NCBI GenBank assembly: GCA_021778975.1
Contig: JAJYBO010000126.1
Span: 1-8,120 of the forward strand
Length of the DNA stretch: 8,120 bases
Direction of reading: 5' to 3'
Source: Deltaproteobacteria bacterium
Lineage (GTDB): Bacteria > Desulfobacterota > Desulfobacteria > Desulfobacterales > Desulfatirhabdiaceae
Positions 1 to 5,076 of the stretch are shown here, piece after piece; within the stretch, counting starts at the first letter, position 1, and the number at the start of each line of letters is the position of its first letter. Under the pieces are notes generated by a model. It had not been told where the DNA came from. It ran no database searches and saw only the letters and a list, made by a program, of their open reading frames with translations. The translations under genes were made by a program, and so were the position numbers.

Positions 1-172
1 AAAATGATAGGGATACTGTTCGATAAAAAAGTATGACCCTGAATACAGGGCTGCGTCCGATAACGGCAACCAGAGCATTGCGTCCCATAGTCGAAATTCC
101 CGCCTGAGTACCCGCCCCCAAGAATGCGGGGCTATCCCGCCTGTTTTTATCTTGATATCGAATTGTCGTCAT
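1..172 (-). CDS. Partial unrecognised ORF, 5' end only, runs off left edge
   Basis: On the minus strand an ATG at 172-170 opens 57 codons without a stop up to the window edge. It is preceded by a clear Shine-Dalgarno AGGAG (184-180) with a 7-base spacer, which is the main reason to believe it. The peptide starts MTTIRYQDKNRRDSPAF; a small, glycine- and valine-containing stretch follows, then FRVILFYRTVSLSF. I recognise no family, signal peptide or motif. It would be divergent from the response-regulator operon, sharing about 190 bases of intergenic DNA. The alternative is that it is spurious and that this stretch is the 3' flank of a plus-strand gene to the left; a short terminator-like hairpin lies inside it (126-149). 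Confidence 0.42.
   Translation of the reverse strand, partial: MTTIRYQDKNRRDSPAFLGAGTQAGISTMGRNALVAVIGRSPVFRVILFYRTVSLSF
126..149 (+). terminator. Possible weak intrinsic terminator
   Basis: GCGGG (126-130), loop GCTAT, CCCGC (136-140), then CTG and five T residues. The stem is only 5 bp and a competing pairing exists with CCCGC at 111-115. It could end a plus-strand gene lying left of the window, but it falls inside the candidate minus-strand ORF, so at most one of the two readings is likely to be right. Confidence 0.22.
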
Positions 173-362
173 GATAATTCTCCTAATCACATTCCCAGTC
201 GTTTTTTCTGAATAATACACCGCTTTAGAATTTCATGCGCTGGTCCGTGATATGCGGATATAATATCTTGATTTTGAAGATTGTTTTTGATTGGGAATAT
301 TTTCCAGACAGTAGCGTGACTTTCTCGATGAATGTTATGCGTCAGACAAGGAAATCTGGAGG
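173..362. other. Divergent intergenic region before the response-regulator cluster
   Basis: This AT-rich stretch should hold the promoter of the plus-strand signalling cluster. Visible elements are: a partial -24/-12 match at 240-256; a TATAAT hexamer at 259-264 with no acceptable -35 at 16-18 bases; and a 15-base near-palindrome TGGGAATATTTTCCA at 292-306 (one G-T mismatch pair), which could be an operator or small hairpin. The ribosome-binding sequence of the first gene is AAGGAAA at 348-354, 8 bases from the ATG; the GGAGG at 358-362 abuts the start codon and is too close to be the working site. Confidence 0.5.
240..256 (+). promoter_or_regulatory. Weak sigma-54-like -24/-12 element
   Basis: CTGGTCCGTGATATGCG has the GG and GC dinucleotides exactly 12 bases apart, as sigma-54 promoters require. 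The rest of the consensus (GGCAC at -24, TTGC at -12) matches only partly: the -24 block reads GGTCC and the -12 block ATGC. It lies about 107 bases before the response regulator. It could equally be a chance match. Confidence 0.2.
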
Positions 363-734
363 ATGGAACCAATACGGGTGCTGGTGGTGGATGATGAGCT
401 GTTTGTCGGAGATCTGATGCAGGAATATCTGACGCTGAGTGGGTATTCGGTAACAGCCGTTTCAAGCGGAGAAGATGCGCTGGCGATTTTTCCAGAATTG
501 AAGCCCCATGTGGTGATCCTGGATATCCGGATGCCGGGAATAAGCGGGATGGATGTGCTTAAAACCATCAAACAGGACAAGCCGGAAATCGGGGTGATCA
601 TGCTGTCCGCCTACGGAGATCCGGATACCATCGTCGAGGCCCTGGGGGCAGGCGCGGACCACTATCTCCAAAAGCCCGTCAACCTGAAACATCTGGTGGA
701 AACGCTGGCGTTGTTGCGTCCTCAACCGAAGTAA
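363..734 (+). CDS. Stand-alone response regulator (single receiver domain)
   Basis: A 123-residue protein consisting of one CheY-like receiver domain and nothing else. All catalytic positions are present: acidic pair D10-D11 in RVLVVDDE, phospho-acceptor D54 in VVILDIRMPG, switch serine S82 in MLSAYG, and K104 in the YLQKPV loop. With no output domain it must act by protein contact, as CheY/Spo0F-type regulators do, or as an intermediate in a phosphorelay. It is the first gene of the plus-strand cluster; the next gene begins 13 bases after its stop, and a histidine kinase lies three genes downstream, a plausible phosphodonor. The start fits because MEPIRVLVVDD places the first strand exactly where receiver domains begin. 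The family is certain; the partner is inferred from position. Confidence 0.95.
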   Translation: MEPIRVLVVDDELFVGDLMQEYLTLSGYSVTAVSSGEDALAIFPELKPHVVILDIRMPGISGMDVLKTIKQDKPEIGVIMLSAYGDPDTIVEALGAGADHYLQKPVNLKHLVETLALLRPQPK

Positions 735-747
735 GACATGGGTTTTT

Positions 748-1083
748 ATGTATAAAATTGATCTGGACAAGGTTAAGCCCGGTATGACCGTGGCCAAATC
801 CGTTTTTACGGTTCAGGATGCCCTCCTGCTCAAGTCGAACGTTCGGCTGACCGAGAAAAATATCTATATGCTCAAATCCTGGGGGGTTCGCGATATCTGG
901 GTGGACGGTACCGCTGAGGACGGCCTCTCCGCAGGTCAAATGGATACCGAAACAGCGCTCAGAGATACCATTGATGAGTCGCTTCGAGCGAAATTTTCAG
1001 AAACGCTCCCCAATCCGATAATGGAAGAGATCATGCGGGTTGCCGGAAATCTCTTGGAAAAACGGCTGCAAAAAGAGAAATAA
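748..1083 (+). CDS. Small protein resembling the N-terminal module of HD-GYP proteins
   Basis: A 111-residue soluble protein. Residues 1-53 follow a pattern I know from the segment that precedes HD-GYP phosphodiesterase domains: a short strand with KVKPGMTVAKSV, then a LLLKSNVRLTEKNIYMLK block and a WGVRDIWVDG strand. Here no catalytic HD-GYP domain follows. Residues 65-111 are predicted helical, charged and possibly coiled-coil (ETALRDTIDESLRAKF, IMEEIMRVAGNLLEKR). No transmembrane segment is visible. It lies 13 bases after the response regulator, and its stop is one base from the ATG of the HDOD gene (TAATATG), so the two are probably translationally coupled. It may be an accessory or adaptor for the HDOD protein. 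The ribosome-binding site is weak. The domain resemblance is from memory of the family pattern; the role is inference. Confidence 0.85.
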   Translation: MYKIDLDKVKPGMTVAKSVFTVQDALLLKSNVRLTEKNIYMLKSWGVRDIWVDGTAEDGLSAGQMDTETALRDTIDESLRAKFSETLPNPIMEEIMRVAGNLLEKRLQKEK

Positions 1084-1084
1084 T

Positions 1085-1942
1085 ATGGCGCCCAGAAATC
1101 TCAAACGCATCATCAACCAGATTGATGACTTGCCCACCCTTCCCAGAACCGTACTCAAAATTACGGAACTGGTCAACAACCCCAAATCTTCCGCCAGAGA
1201 TCTGGCCAGCGTCATTACCGATGACCAGGTGCTGACCGCCCGCCTGTTGAAATTGGTCAATTCATCGTTTTACGGGTTTCCCCAGAAAATTTCCACCATC
1301 ACGGGCGCCATTGTGTTGCTGGGTTTTGACGCCATTCGCAATCTGTTGCTAACGACATCTGTTTTTAATATGTTTTCAAGTCGTTATAAAGATCAGCGGG
1401 CAATTCAAGAAAGGTTTTGGGATCACTCCCTGGGGTGCGCCATCGGCGCCAAAGTCATCGGCACGTATCTGAGATACGAGAAGGTCGAAGAACTGTTTGT
1501 TTCCGGGTTGTTGCACGATATCGGGAAGATTGTCGAAATGCTGTTTCTGCCTGACGATTTCATGAATGTCATGGCGCTTACCCGACAGCGGAATTCCCTG
1601 ATTATTCTGGCGGAAAGCGAGGTGCTGGGATTTACGCATCCGGATGTCGGCAAATTGCTGGCGGAAAAGTGGAATCTTCCTCTCAAGCTGGTGAATATCC
1701 TGGAATTTCATCATCAGCCGGATCAGGCGGGGCGATTTATCAAGGAAACGGCCATTGTCCACCTTGCGGATATTTTGGCCAGAGCCATTGATCTGGGGTC
1801 TGGCGGCGACAACAAAATACCTGCCCTCAATGCGGAAGGATGGACATCGCTGAACCTGAAACCGAATGTGTTGGAACCTATCGTGCAAGAGATGGAAAGA
1901 GAATTTCACGATATCAACTGGGTGGTTACAGGAACGGGGTAA
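1085..1942 (+). CDS. HDOD domain signalling protein
   Basis: A 285-residue protein. Residues 10-205 match the HDOD domain: DLPTLPRTVLKITELV near the start, then ITDDQVLTARLLKLVNSSFYG and the TGAIVLLGFDAIRNLLL helix. HDOD proteins are relatives of HD-type phosphohydrolases that usually serve as regulatory scaffolds in two-component, cyclic-di-GMP or chemosensory pathways. This copy keeps a set of HD-like ligand residues: H114 (FWDHS), H144-D145 (LLHDIGK), H185 (THPDVG), H209-H210 (EFHHQPD) and D229 (HLAD). Metal binding is therefore possible, though many family members have no known activity. An in-frame start at 1040 would overlap the previous gene by 44 bases; I prefer the ATG at 1085, where the HDOD N-terminus normally begins and where the spacing suggests coupling (TAATATG). 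The ribosome-binding sequence is weak (AGAG at 1074-1077). It is cytoplasmic. Confidence 0.93.
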   Translation: MAPRNLKRIINQIDDLPTLPRTVLKITELVNNPKSSARDLASVITDDQVLTARLLKLVNSSFYGFPQKISTITGAIVLLGFDAIRNLLLTTSVFNMFSSRYKDQRAIQERFWDHSLGCAIGAKVIGTYLRYEKVEELFVSGLLHDIGKIVEMLFLPDDFMNVMALTRQRNSLIILAESEVLGFTHPDVGKLLAEKWNLPLKLVNILEFHHQPDQAGRFIKETAIVHLADILARAIDLGSGGDNKIPALNAEGWTSLNLKPNVLEPIVQEMEREFHDINWVVTGTG

Positions 1943-2011
1943 CCGATTTTATGAAGGGAAAGACGGATTGTTTTTTAAAACCACAAAACACGCATTGATC
2001 GTTTATTGTAT

Positions 2012-3289
2012 ATGACAACGGATGATTCTGAAAAAGATATTGCCGTGCTTGAAAAGGGATATCAGGCGGTTCTGGAGTTTATTGACCAGATGGAAGAAAT
2101 ATCCCAGCTTCAGGACAGGGTTGATATTACCGGCAATATCAATCAGATATGGAATATCTTTTTGAATGAGATCCGGAATTCGATCCGAATGGAGGCATGC
2201 GCCCTGTTCATGGTGGATGAGCAAACCCATGAATTCGTGCTGAAAAATGCGTCTCCTTCTTCTATGGGAATCGCCTCTCAAAGCGAGCTGGAACACCAGA
2301 TCGAATGTGGAATGTTTTCCTGGATCATCAGACGTCGTAAACCGGCGCTGGTGCCGTCTCTGGCGCTGAAAAACAACAAAACCATCATCATGCTGCCTCT
2401 GGTGACCGCCAAACGCACACTGGGAATGGTACTGGTCGTAACGGGTATCGAAGAAAGCGCTATCACCCAGGAGAACATGAAACTTCTGGCCATGCTGGCC
2501 AAACAGTGTTCTCTGGTGATGGAAAACTCCCTGTTGTATGACCGCCTGAAAAAGGATCACGAATCTCTCCAGAGGGCGCAAAAGCAGATCCTTCAGGCAG
2601 AGAAGCTGGCATCCATCGGCAGACTGACGACCGGCGCATCTCATGAAATTCTGAATCCTCTCAATATCCTGTCCGGTTATATTCAACTGCTGGCCATGAA
2701 AGAGGGGCTGGATGAACGTTCTACCCGGTATCTTGCCATCATGTCCGAACAGGCAGAGCGAATATCCCGCATTGTCAACGGGTTGTATCAATTTTCTCAG
2801 ACATCTGGCGCCAGTATGGACAGGGTGCATGTCAATGCGCTGATCCGTAAGGTGTTTCAATTGTTCGAACACGAACATCGCTACGACCACATTCGCAATG
2901 TGATGGATCTCCAGGAAGACTTGCCGGCGATTGACGGAAACGCTGACAGCCTGACGCAGGTTATGTTTACCCTGCTGTCCAACGCCAGAGACGCCATGCC
3001 GCGAGGCGGAGAGCTTTATATCTCGACACGAAAGGCGCTTCCGGATGCTTCCATCGGCGCGGATACAGAGTGGGTAGAAATCCAGTTTCGAGATACCGGG
3101 CATGGGATCCCTGAAGATGTGATTGACAAAATTTTCGATCCGTTTTTTACTACGAAAACGCTGAAAAATGGAACCGGCCTGGGCCTTTCCATCAGCTATG
3201 GCATTATTCAAAATCATGGCGGCGCCATTCAGGTGAAAAGTAAGGTGAACGAGGGTACGACCGTCACCATCCGTCTGCCGTGTTCCTGA
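2012..3289 (+). CDS. Soluble GAF-type sensor histidine kinase
   Basis: A 425-residue protein with no transmembrane helix, so a cytoplasmic sensor. A short N-terminal helix is followed by a GAF-like domain (about residues 38-172, with CALFMVDEQTHEFVL and MLPLVTAKRTLGMVLVV), a coiled linker (175-200), a HisKA dimerisation domain with phospho-acceptor H211 in GASHEILNPLNIL, and a HATPase_c domain with N box LLSNARDAM (N324), G1 DTGHGIP (D361), F box IFDPFFTTK and G2 GTGLGLSISYG. All catalytic blocks are intact; the kinase core is of the NtrB-like kind. The nearest candidate receivers are the stand-alone regulator upstream and the REC-STAS protein downstream. No Shine-Dalgarno is visible before ATG 2012 (a TTG at 2006 is also in frame, with a stop at 1976-1978), so initiation may be weak. 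The signal for the GAF domain is unknown. Confidence 0.95.
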   Translation: MTTDDSEKDIAVLEKGYQAVLEFIDQMEEISQLQDRVDITGNINQIWNIFLNEIRNSIRMEACALFMVDEQTHEFVLKNASPSSMGIASQSELEHQIECGMFSWIIRRRKPALVPSLALKNNKTIIMLPLVTAKRTLGMVLVVTGIEESAITQENMKLLAMLAKQCSLVMENSLLYDRLKKDHESLQRAQKQILQAEKLASIGRLTTGASHEILNPLNILSGYIQLLAMKEGLDERSTRYLAIMSEQAERISRIVNGLYQFSQTSGASMDRVHVNALIRKVFQLFEHEHRYDHIRNVMDLQEDLPAIDGNADSLTQVMFTLLSNARDAMPRGGELYISTRKALPDASIGADTEWVEIQFRDTGHGIPEDVIDKIFDPFFTTKTLKNGTGLGLSISYGIIQNHGGAIQVKSKVNEGTTVTIRLPCS

Positions 3290-3319
3290 TGGCAGGAAGC
3301 GCTGCTTTCCGGCCATTTT
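3289..3319 (+). terminator. Hairpin terminator after the kinase gene
   Basis: Immediately after the kinase stop codon, ATGGCAGGAAGC (3289-3300) pairs with GCTTTCCGGCCAT (3304-3316), with one mismatch and one bulged base, around a GCT loop. Four T residues (3316-3319) follow. This suggests that the first four genes end here and that the CheX-like gene may have its own promoter or rely on read-through. The T tract is short, so termination may be partial. Confidence 0.5.
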
Positions 3320-3405
3320 CCGTGGTGGCTTTGCGGACCGGGCTTGCCCCCGCTGCGGCCATTGCAATTTCTCCTGAAATATATATTTTTTTGTGAGGAA
3401 AGCTT

Positions 3406-3885
3406 ATGAGCGATATTAGCAAGCTGGATCTGATCGGGTTCGCCATCAATTCGACACGGGATGTGTTTCAGACAATGCTTTCAATGAAACTGAACGTCAT
3501 CGAAAGTCGGCTGCCCATGAAATCTCCCAACAAGATCGTTGGTTGTGTCAGTTTTGCCGGCGATGTCATGGGGAATATCTGCATTCATGTGCCGTCGGCG
3601 TTCGCCCGTGTCATGGCTGCCGCCATGCTGGGGATGGAACCTGACGAAATTGAAGGTGAAGATGAAGTCAGCGATGTGATCGGTGAAGTCAGCAACATGA
3701 TTGGCGGCGATTTAAAGTCACGTCTCTGCGATGCGGGGTTGCCCTGCCAGCTTTCGATACCGAGCATTACGCGAGGTAACGATTTTGTCATCGAATCCAA
3801 AGGCTGGATGCGGCACGAAAGGTTTGCATTTCAGCAGCAGGGACATCTGGCGATGGTGGAAGTCTTTATCAAGACCGTCAATTGA
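3406..3885 (+). CDS. cheX: CheX-like CheY-P phosphatase
   Basis: A 159-residue protein of the CheC/CheX/FliY phosphatase superfamily. The single catalytic motif ExxN is present as E94 and N97 in VIGEVSNMIGGDLK, in the long helix typical of CheX; CheC proteins usually have two such motifs. Other CheX-like features are the glycine-rich strand GCVSFAGDVMGNICIHV (47-62) before the helix and the final strand AMVEVFIK. Known family members speed up hydrolysis of the aspartyl phosphate on CheY-like receivers. The next gene encodes a receiver protein, an obvious candidate substrate, and the stand-alone regulator upstream is another. The ribosome-binding sequence TGAGGAAA (3393-3400) sits well before the ATG. 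No cheA or cheW is nearby, so the target need not be a flagellar CheY. The family call is firm; the substrate is inferred. Confidence 0.88.
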   Translation: MSDISKLDLIGFAINSTRDVFQTMLSMKLNVIESRLPMKSPNKIVGCVSFAGDVMGNICIHVPSAFARVMAAAMLGMEPDEIEGEDEVSDVIGEVSNMIGGDLKSRLCDAGLPCQLSIPSITRGNDFVIESKGWMRHERFAFQQQGHLAMVEVFIKTVN

Positions 3886-3898
3886 TGATACCCGATAC

Positions 3899-3918
3899 AA
3901 CGGTTCAGCGGAGCCGTT
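3899..3918 (+). other. Hairpin between cheX-like and REC-STAS genes
   Basis: AACGGTTC (3899-3906) pairs with GAGCCGTT (3911-3918) around an AGCG loop, 8 bp with one G-U pair, followed by an AT-rich ATAAATTTT rather than a clean T tract. It lies in the 66-base gap between the two genes. It may be a partial terminator or a processing/stability hairpin that sets different levels for the phosphatase and its putative substrate. Confidence 0.4.
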
Positions 3919-3951
3919 ATAAATTTTACGCGGATATGGAGGAAGAATTTT

Positions 3952-4692
3952 ATGACACTGAAGGTACTTGCCATTGATGACAGTAAAACGATCCGAAAAA
4001 TTGTCGCCAAGGCATTTTCAACATATGACTGTGATGTGGCGGAGGCGGAAAATGGTGTGGAGGGGCTTTCGGTTGCGAGTCGGAACAAACCGGATCTGAT
4101 TGTACTCGATATTACCATGCCGGTGATGAACGGTATCGAAATGTTGTCCAAGCTGAAAGGGCAGCCGGAACTGAAAGACATTCCGGTTATCATGCTGACG
4201 GCGGAGTCCGGCAAGGATAACGTGATGCAAATCGTCAAGATGGGGGTGAAAGATTACATCGTCAAACCCTTCAAAGGCGAGCAGTTGATCGAGAGGGTCA
4301 TGAAAATTTACACCCTCGAACCGAAAGGCGCCACCGCGGTCAATGAGTTTTCAAATCCGTTTTTTTCCGTGTTTGACGATGTTCAGGTATTGACCCTGCC
4401 TGAGAAACCTGACCGGGCGGCCATTGCCGAGATCGAAGGCAATTTGGGCACGGCCCTGAAATCCATGGCCTCCAAAGGTCTGTCACATTTTGTTTTGGAT
4501 ACAAAAAAAGTAAAAGAAATAAATATGTTAATTATTAAATTGATTATGGCTGTGGTACAGGCATGCGAGAAAAATAAAGTTCACCTGCGGTTCGTCGGGT
4601 CAGAGGGGCTTGAAAATGAACTGAAAGGGTTTGAAGAAACCAGTCGTTTTACAATTCATTCGTCGGTGAAAGACGCCAAAGCCACATTTTAA
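3952..4692 (+). CDS. Response regulator with receiver and C-terminal STAS-like domain
   Basis: A 246-residue protein. Residues 1-120 are a complete receiver domain: D9-D10 in LAIDDSKTIRK, phospho-acceptor D53 in IVLDITMPVMNG, T83 in MLTAES and K105 in DYIVKPF. After a linker, residues 142-246 have the strand-helix order of a STAS (anti-sigma-factor-antagonist-like) domain: a VQVLTLPEK strand, SHFVLDTKKVKEIN where STAS proteins carry the VDSSG-type loop, a long helix, the HLRFVGSEGLENELKGF segment, and a final FTIHSSVKDA. The usual phospho-serine of antagonist STAS domains is not evident at the KKVKEIN loop, so control is probably through the receiver. Such a fusion suggests a phosphorylation-dependent protein switch. 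It has a strong ribosome-binding sequence, GGAGG (3938-3942), and lies directly after the CheX-like phosphatase. REC is certain; the STAS call is fairly sure. Confidence 0.92.
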   Translation: MTLKVLAIDDSKTIRKIVAKAFSTYDCDVAEAENGVEGLSVASRNKPDLIVLDITMPVMNGIEMLSKLKGQPELKDIPVIMLTAESGKDNVMQIVKMGVKDYIVKPFKGEQLIERVMKIYTLEPKGATAVNEFSNPFFSVFDDVQVLTLPEKPDRAAIAEIEGNLGTALKSMASKGLSHFVLDTKKVKEINMLIIKLIMAVVQACEKNKVHLRFVGSEGLENELKGFEETSRFTIHSSVKDAKATF

Positions 4693-4710
4693 CGCCAATT
4701 CCCATTTTGT

Positions 4711-4741
4711 CAGGAGCGCCCTCACTTCAGGGGCGTTCCTG
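4711..4741 (+). terminator. GC-rich hairpin after the REC-STAS gene, no T tract
   Basis: CAGGAGCGCCC (4711-4721) pairs fully with GGGCGTTCCTG (4731-4741), 11 bp including one G-U pair, with a 9-base loop. It starts 19 bases after the stop codon. No run of T residues follows on either strand, so it is not a classical intrinsic terminator; it may mark a factor-dependent end or protect the mRNA 3' end. Confidence 0.45.
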
Positions 4742-4796
4742 AGCCGCCTCTGCTTCTCCCGCCTGTCGTTCACCAGCCCTCTTCATTACCCGTATT

Positions 4797-4822
4797 GCAA
4801 AATGCAAATCGCAAAATGCAAA
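4797..4822. repeat. Tandem pair of GCAAAATGCAAA
   Basis: GCAAAATGCAAA occurs at 4797-4808 and again at 4811-4822, exactly, with a 14-base period. Each copy itself contains two GCAAA words, giving four GCAAA in 26 bases. A further GCAAAAT is at 4907-4913. It could be a short sequence repeat or a cluster of protein-binding words. Confidence 0.7.
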
Positions 4823-4928
4823 ACCATCTGTTTCTCCGTAACTATTTGCAACATCCATATAATTATTAGATGAGACCCAATTATCGCAGGCAGGTTTTCG
4901 CTTTTTGCAAAATTCATGGGGTTTGCCA

Positions 4929-4974
4929 TTGTTTAACCATTTTCTAGTGGTTGTGTAACAATATGGTATTACAA
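4929..4974. promoter_or_regulatory. Candidate upstream activator sites (three related 12-mers)
   Basis: TTGTTTAACCAT (4929-4940) and TTGTGTAACAAT (4951-4962) agree at 10 of 12 bases and start 22 bases apart, two turns of the helix. A third copy in inverted orientation, TTGTAATACCAT read on the minus strand (4974-4963), abuts the second to make a 24-base imperfect palindrome. Measured from the start site expected from the -24/-12 promoter (about 5034), they lie at roughly -105 to -60, a usual location for binding sites of sigma-54 activators. Which protein binds is unknown; the activator encoded just downstream is the simplest candidate. Confidence 0.4.
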
Positions 4975-5006
4975 GGTTCATGCGTTATGACCGCAGTGAT
5001 GGGGGG

Positions 5007-5023
5007 TTGGCATTGTCCTTGCT
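5007..5023 (+). promoter_or_regulatory. Sigma-54 (-24/-12) promoter of the activator gene
   Basis: TTGGCATTGTCCTTGCT matches the consensus YTGGCACGRNNNTTGCW at every defined base except the two after GGCA. The GG (5009-5010) and GC (5021-5022) are spaced exactly as required. The expected start site is near 5034, which leaves a 43-base leader before the GTG start codon. Transcription from it would need RpoN and an ATP-hydrolysing activator, so an activator gene is itself under activator control. Confidence 0.8.
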
Positions 5024-5063
5024 TAAGCTGTTTCAGACGGATGACAAAAAAAAAGAAAAAATG

Positions 5064-5070
5064 AAGGAGG
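5064..5070 (+). promoter_or_regulatory. Ribosome-binding site fixing the GTG start
   Basis: AAGGAGG lies 6 bases before GTG 5077 and is near-perfect, so the non-ATG start is credible. An ATG at 5061 overlaps this site but is in another frame. Confidence 0.8.
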
Positions 5071-5076
5071 CATCCC

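Larger units (their letters stand above)
4693..5076. other. 384-base intergenic control region before the sigma-54 activator
   Basis: I find no convincing gene here. From left to right it holds a GC-rich hairpin (4711-4741), a pair of 12-base TGCAAA-type repeats (4797-4822) with related words further on (GCAAAAT at 4907-4913), three related 12-mers (4929-4974), a strong -24/-12 promoter (5007-5023) and a 43-base leader containing an A-rich run and the ribosome-binding site. From about 4795 onward the region is clearly more AT-rich than the flanking genes, as expected of regulatory DNA. An 84-codon open frame on the minus strand (4981-4727) has no ribosome-binding site and runs through all these elements. 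Confidence 0.6.

Noticed and set aside
37..50. Perfect small hairpin CCCTG-AATA-CAGGG
   Set aside because: Only 5 bp with no T tract or known context; not distinguishable from chance.
98..143. Repeated TCCCGCCTG (98-106, 135-143; also 4757 and, as TCCCGCCTT, 6204)
   Set aside because: Short GC-rich word; the 6204 copy is a terminator arm and the others show no common flanks, so chance is sufficient.
1040..1084. Upstream start for the HDOD protein
   Set aside because: Adds 15 residues read from the end of the previous gene; family N-terminus and coupling favour 1085.
1376..1909. 177-codon antisense open frame within the HDOD gene
   Set aside because: Shadow of a recognisable domain, basic low-information peptide, no start signal.
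3290..3307. TGGCA...TGCT word before the cheX-like gene as a sigma-54 promoter
   Set aside because: GG to GC spacing is 13 rather than 12, and the bases are explained by the hairpin terminator.
2003..3367. 454-codon open frame antisense to the histidine kinase
   Set aside because: It mirrors the kinase gene, whose catalytic blocks are all in place on the plus strand; the antisense peptide is rich in Gln, His and Arg with no recognisable domain.
3362..3389. TTGCAA with TATTTT as a sigma-70 promoter for the cheX-like gene
   Set aside because: The implied start site would fall inside the ribosome-binding sequence, and the AT run gives many equal alternatives.
4727..4981. 84-codon open frame on the minus strand in the intergenic region
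   Set aside because: No ribosome-binding site before its ATG; it runs through the TGCAAA repeat, the candidate activator sites and the hairpin, and the peptide has no recognisable motif. Conservation of the frame in relatives would reopen it.
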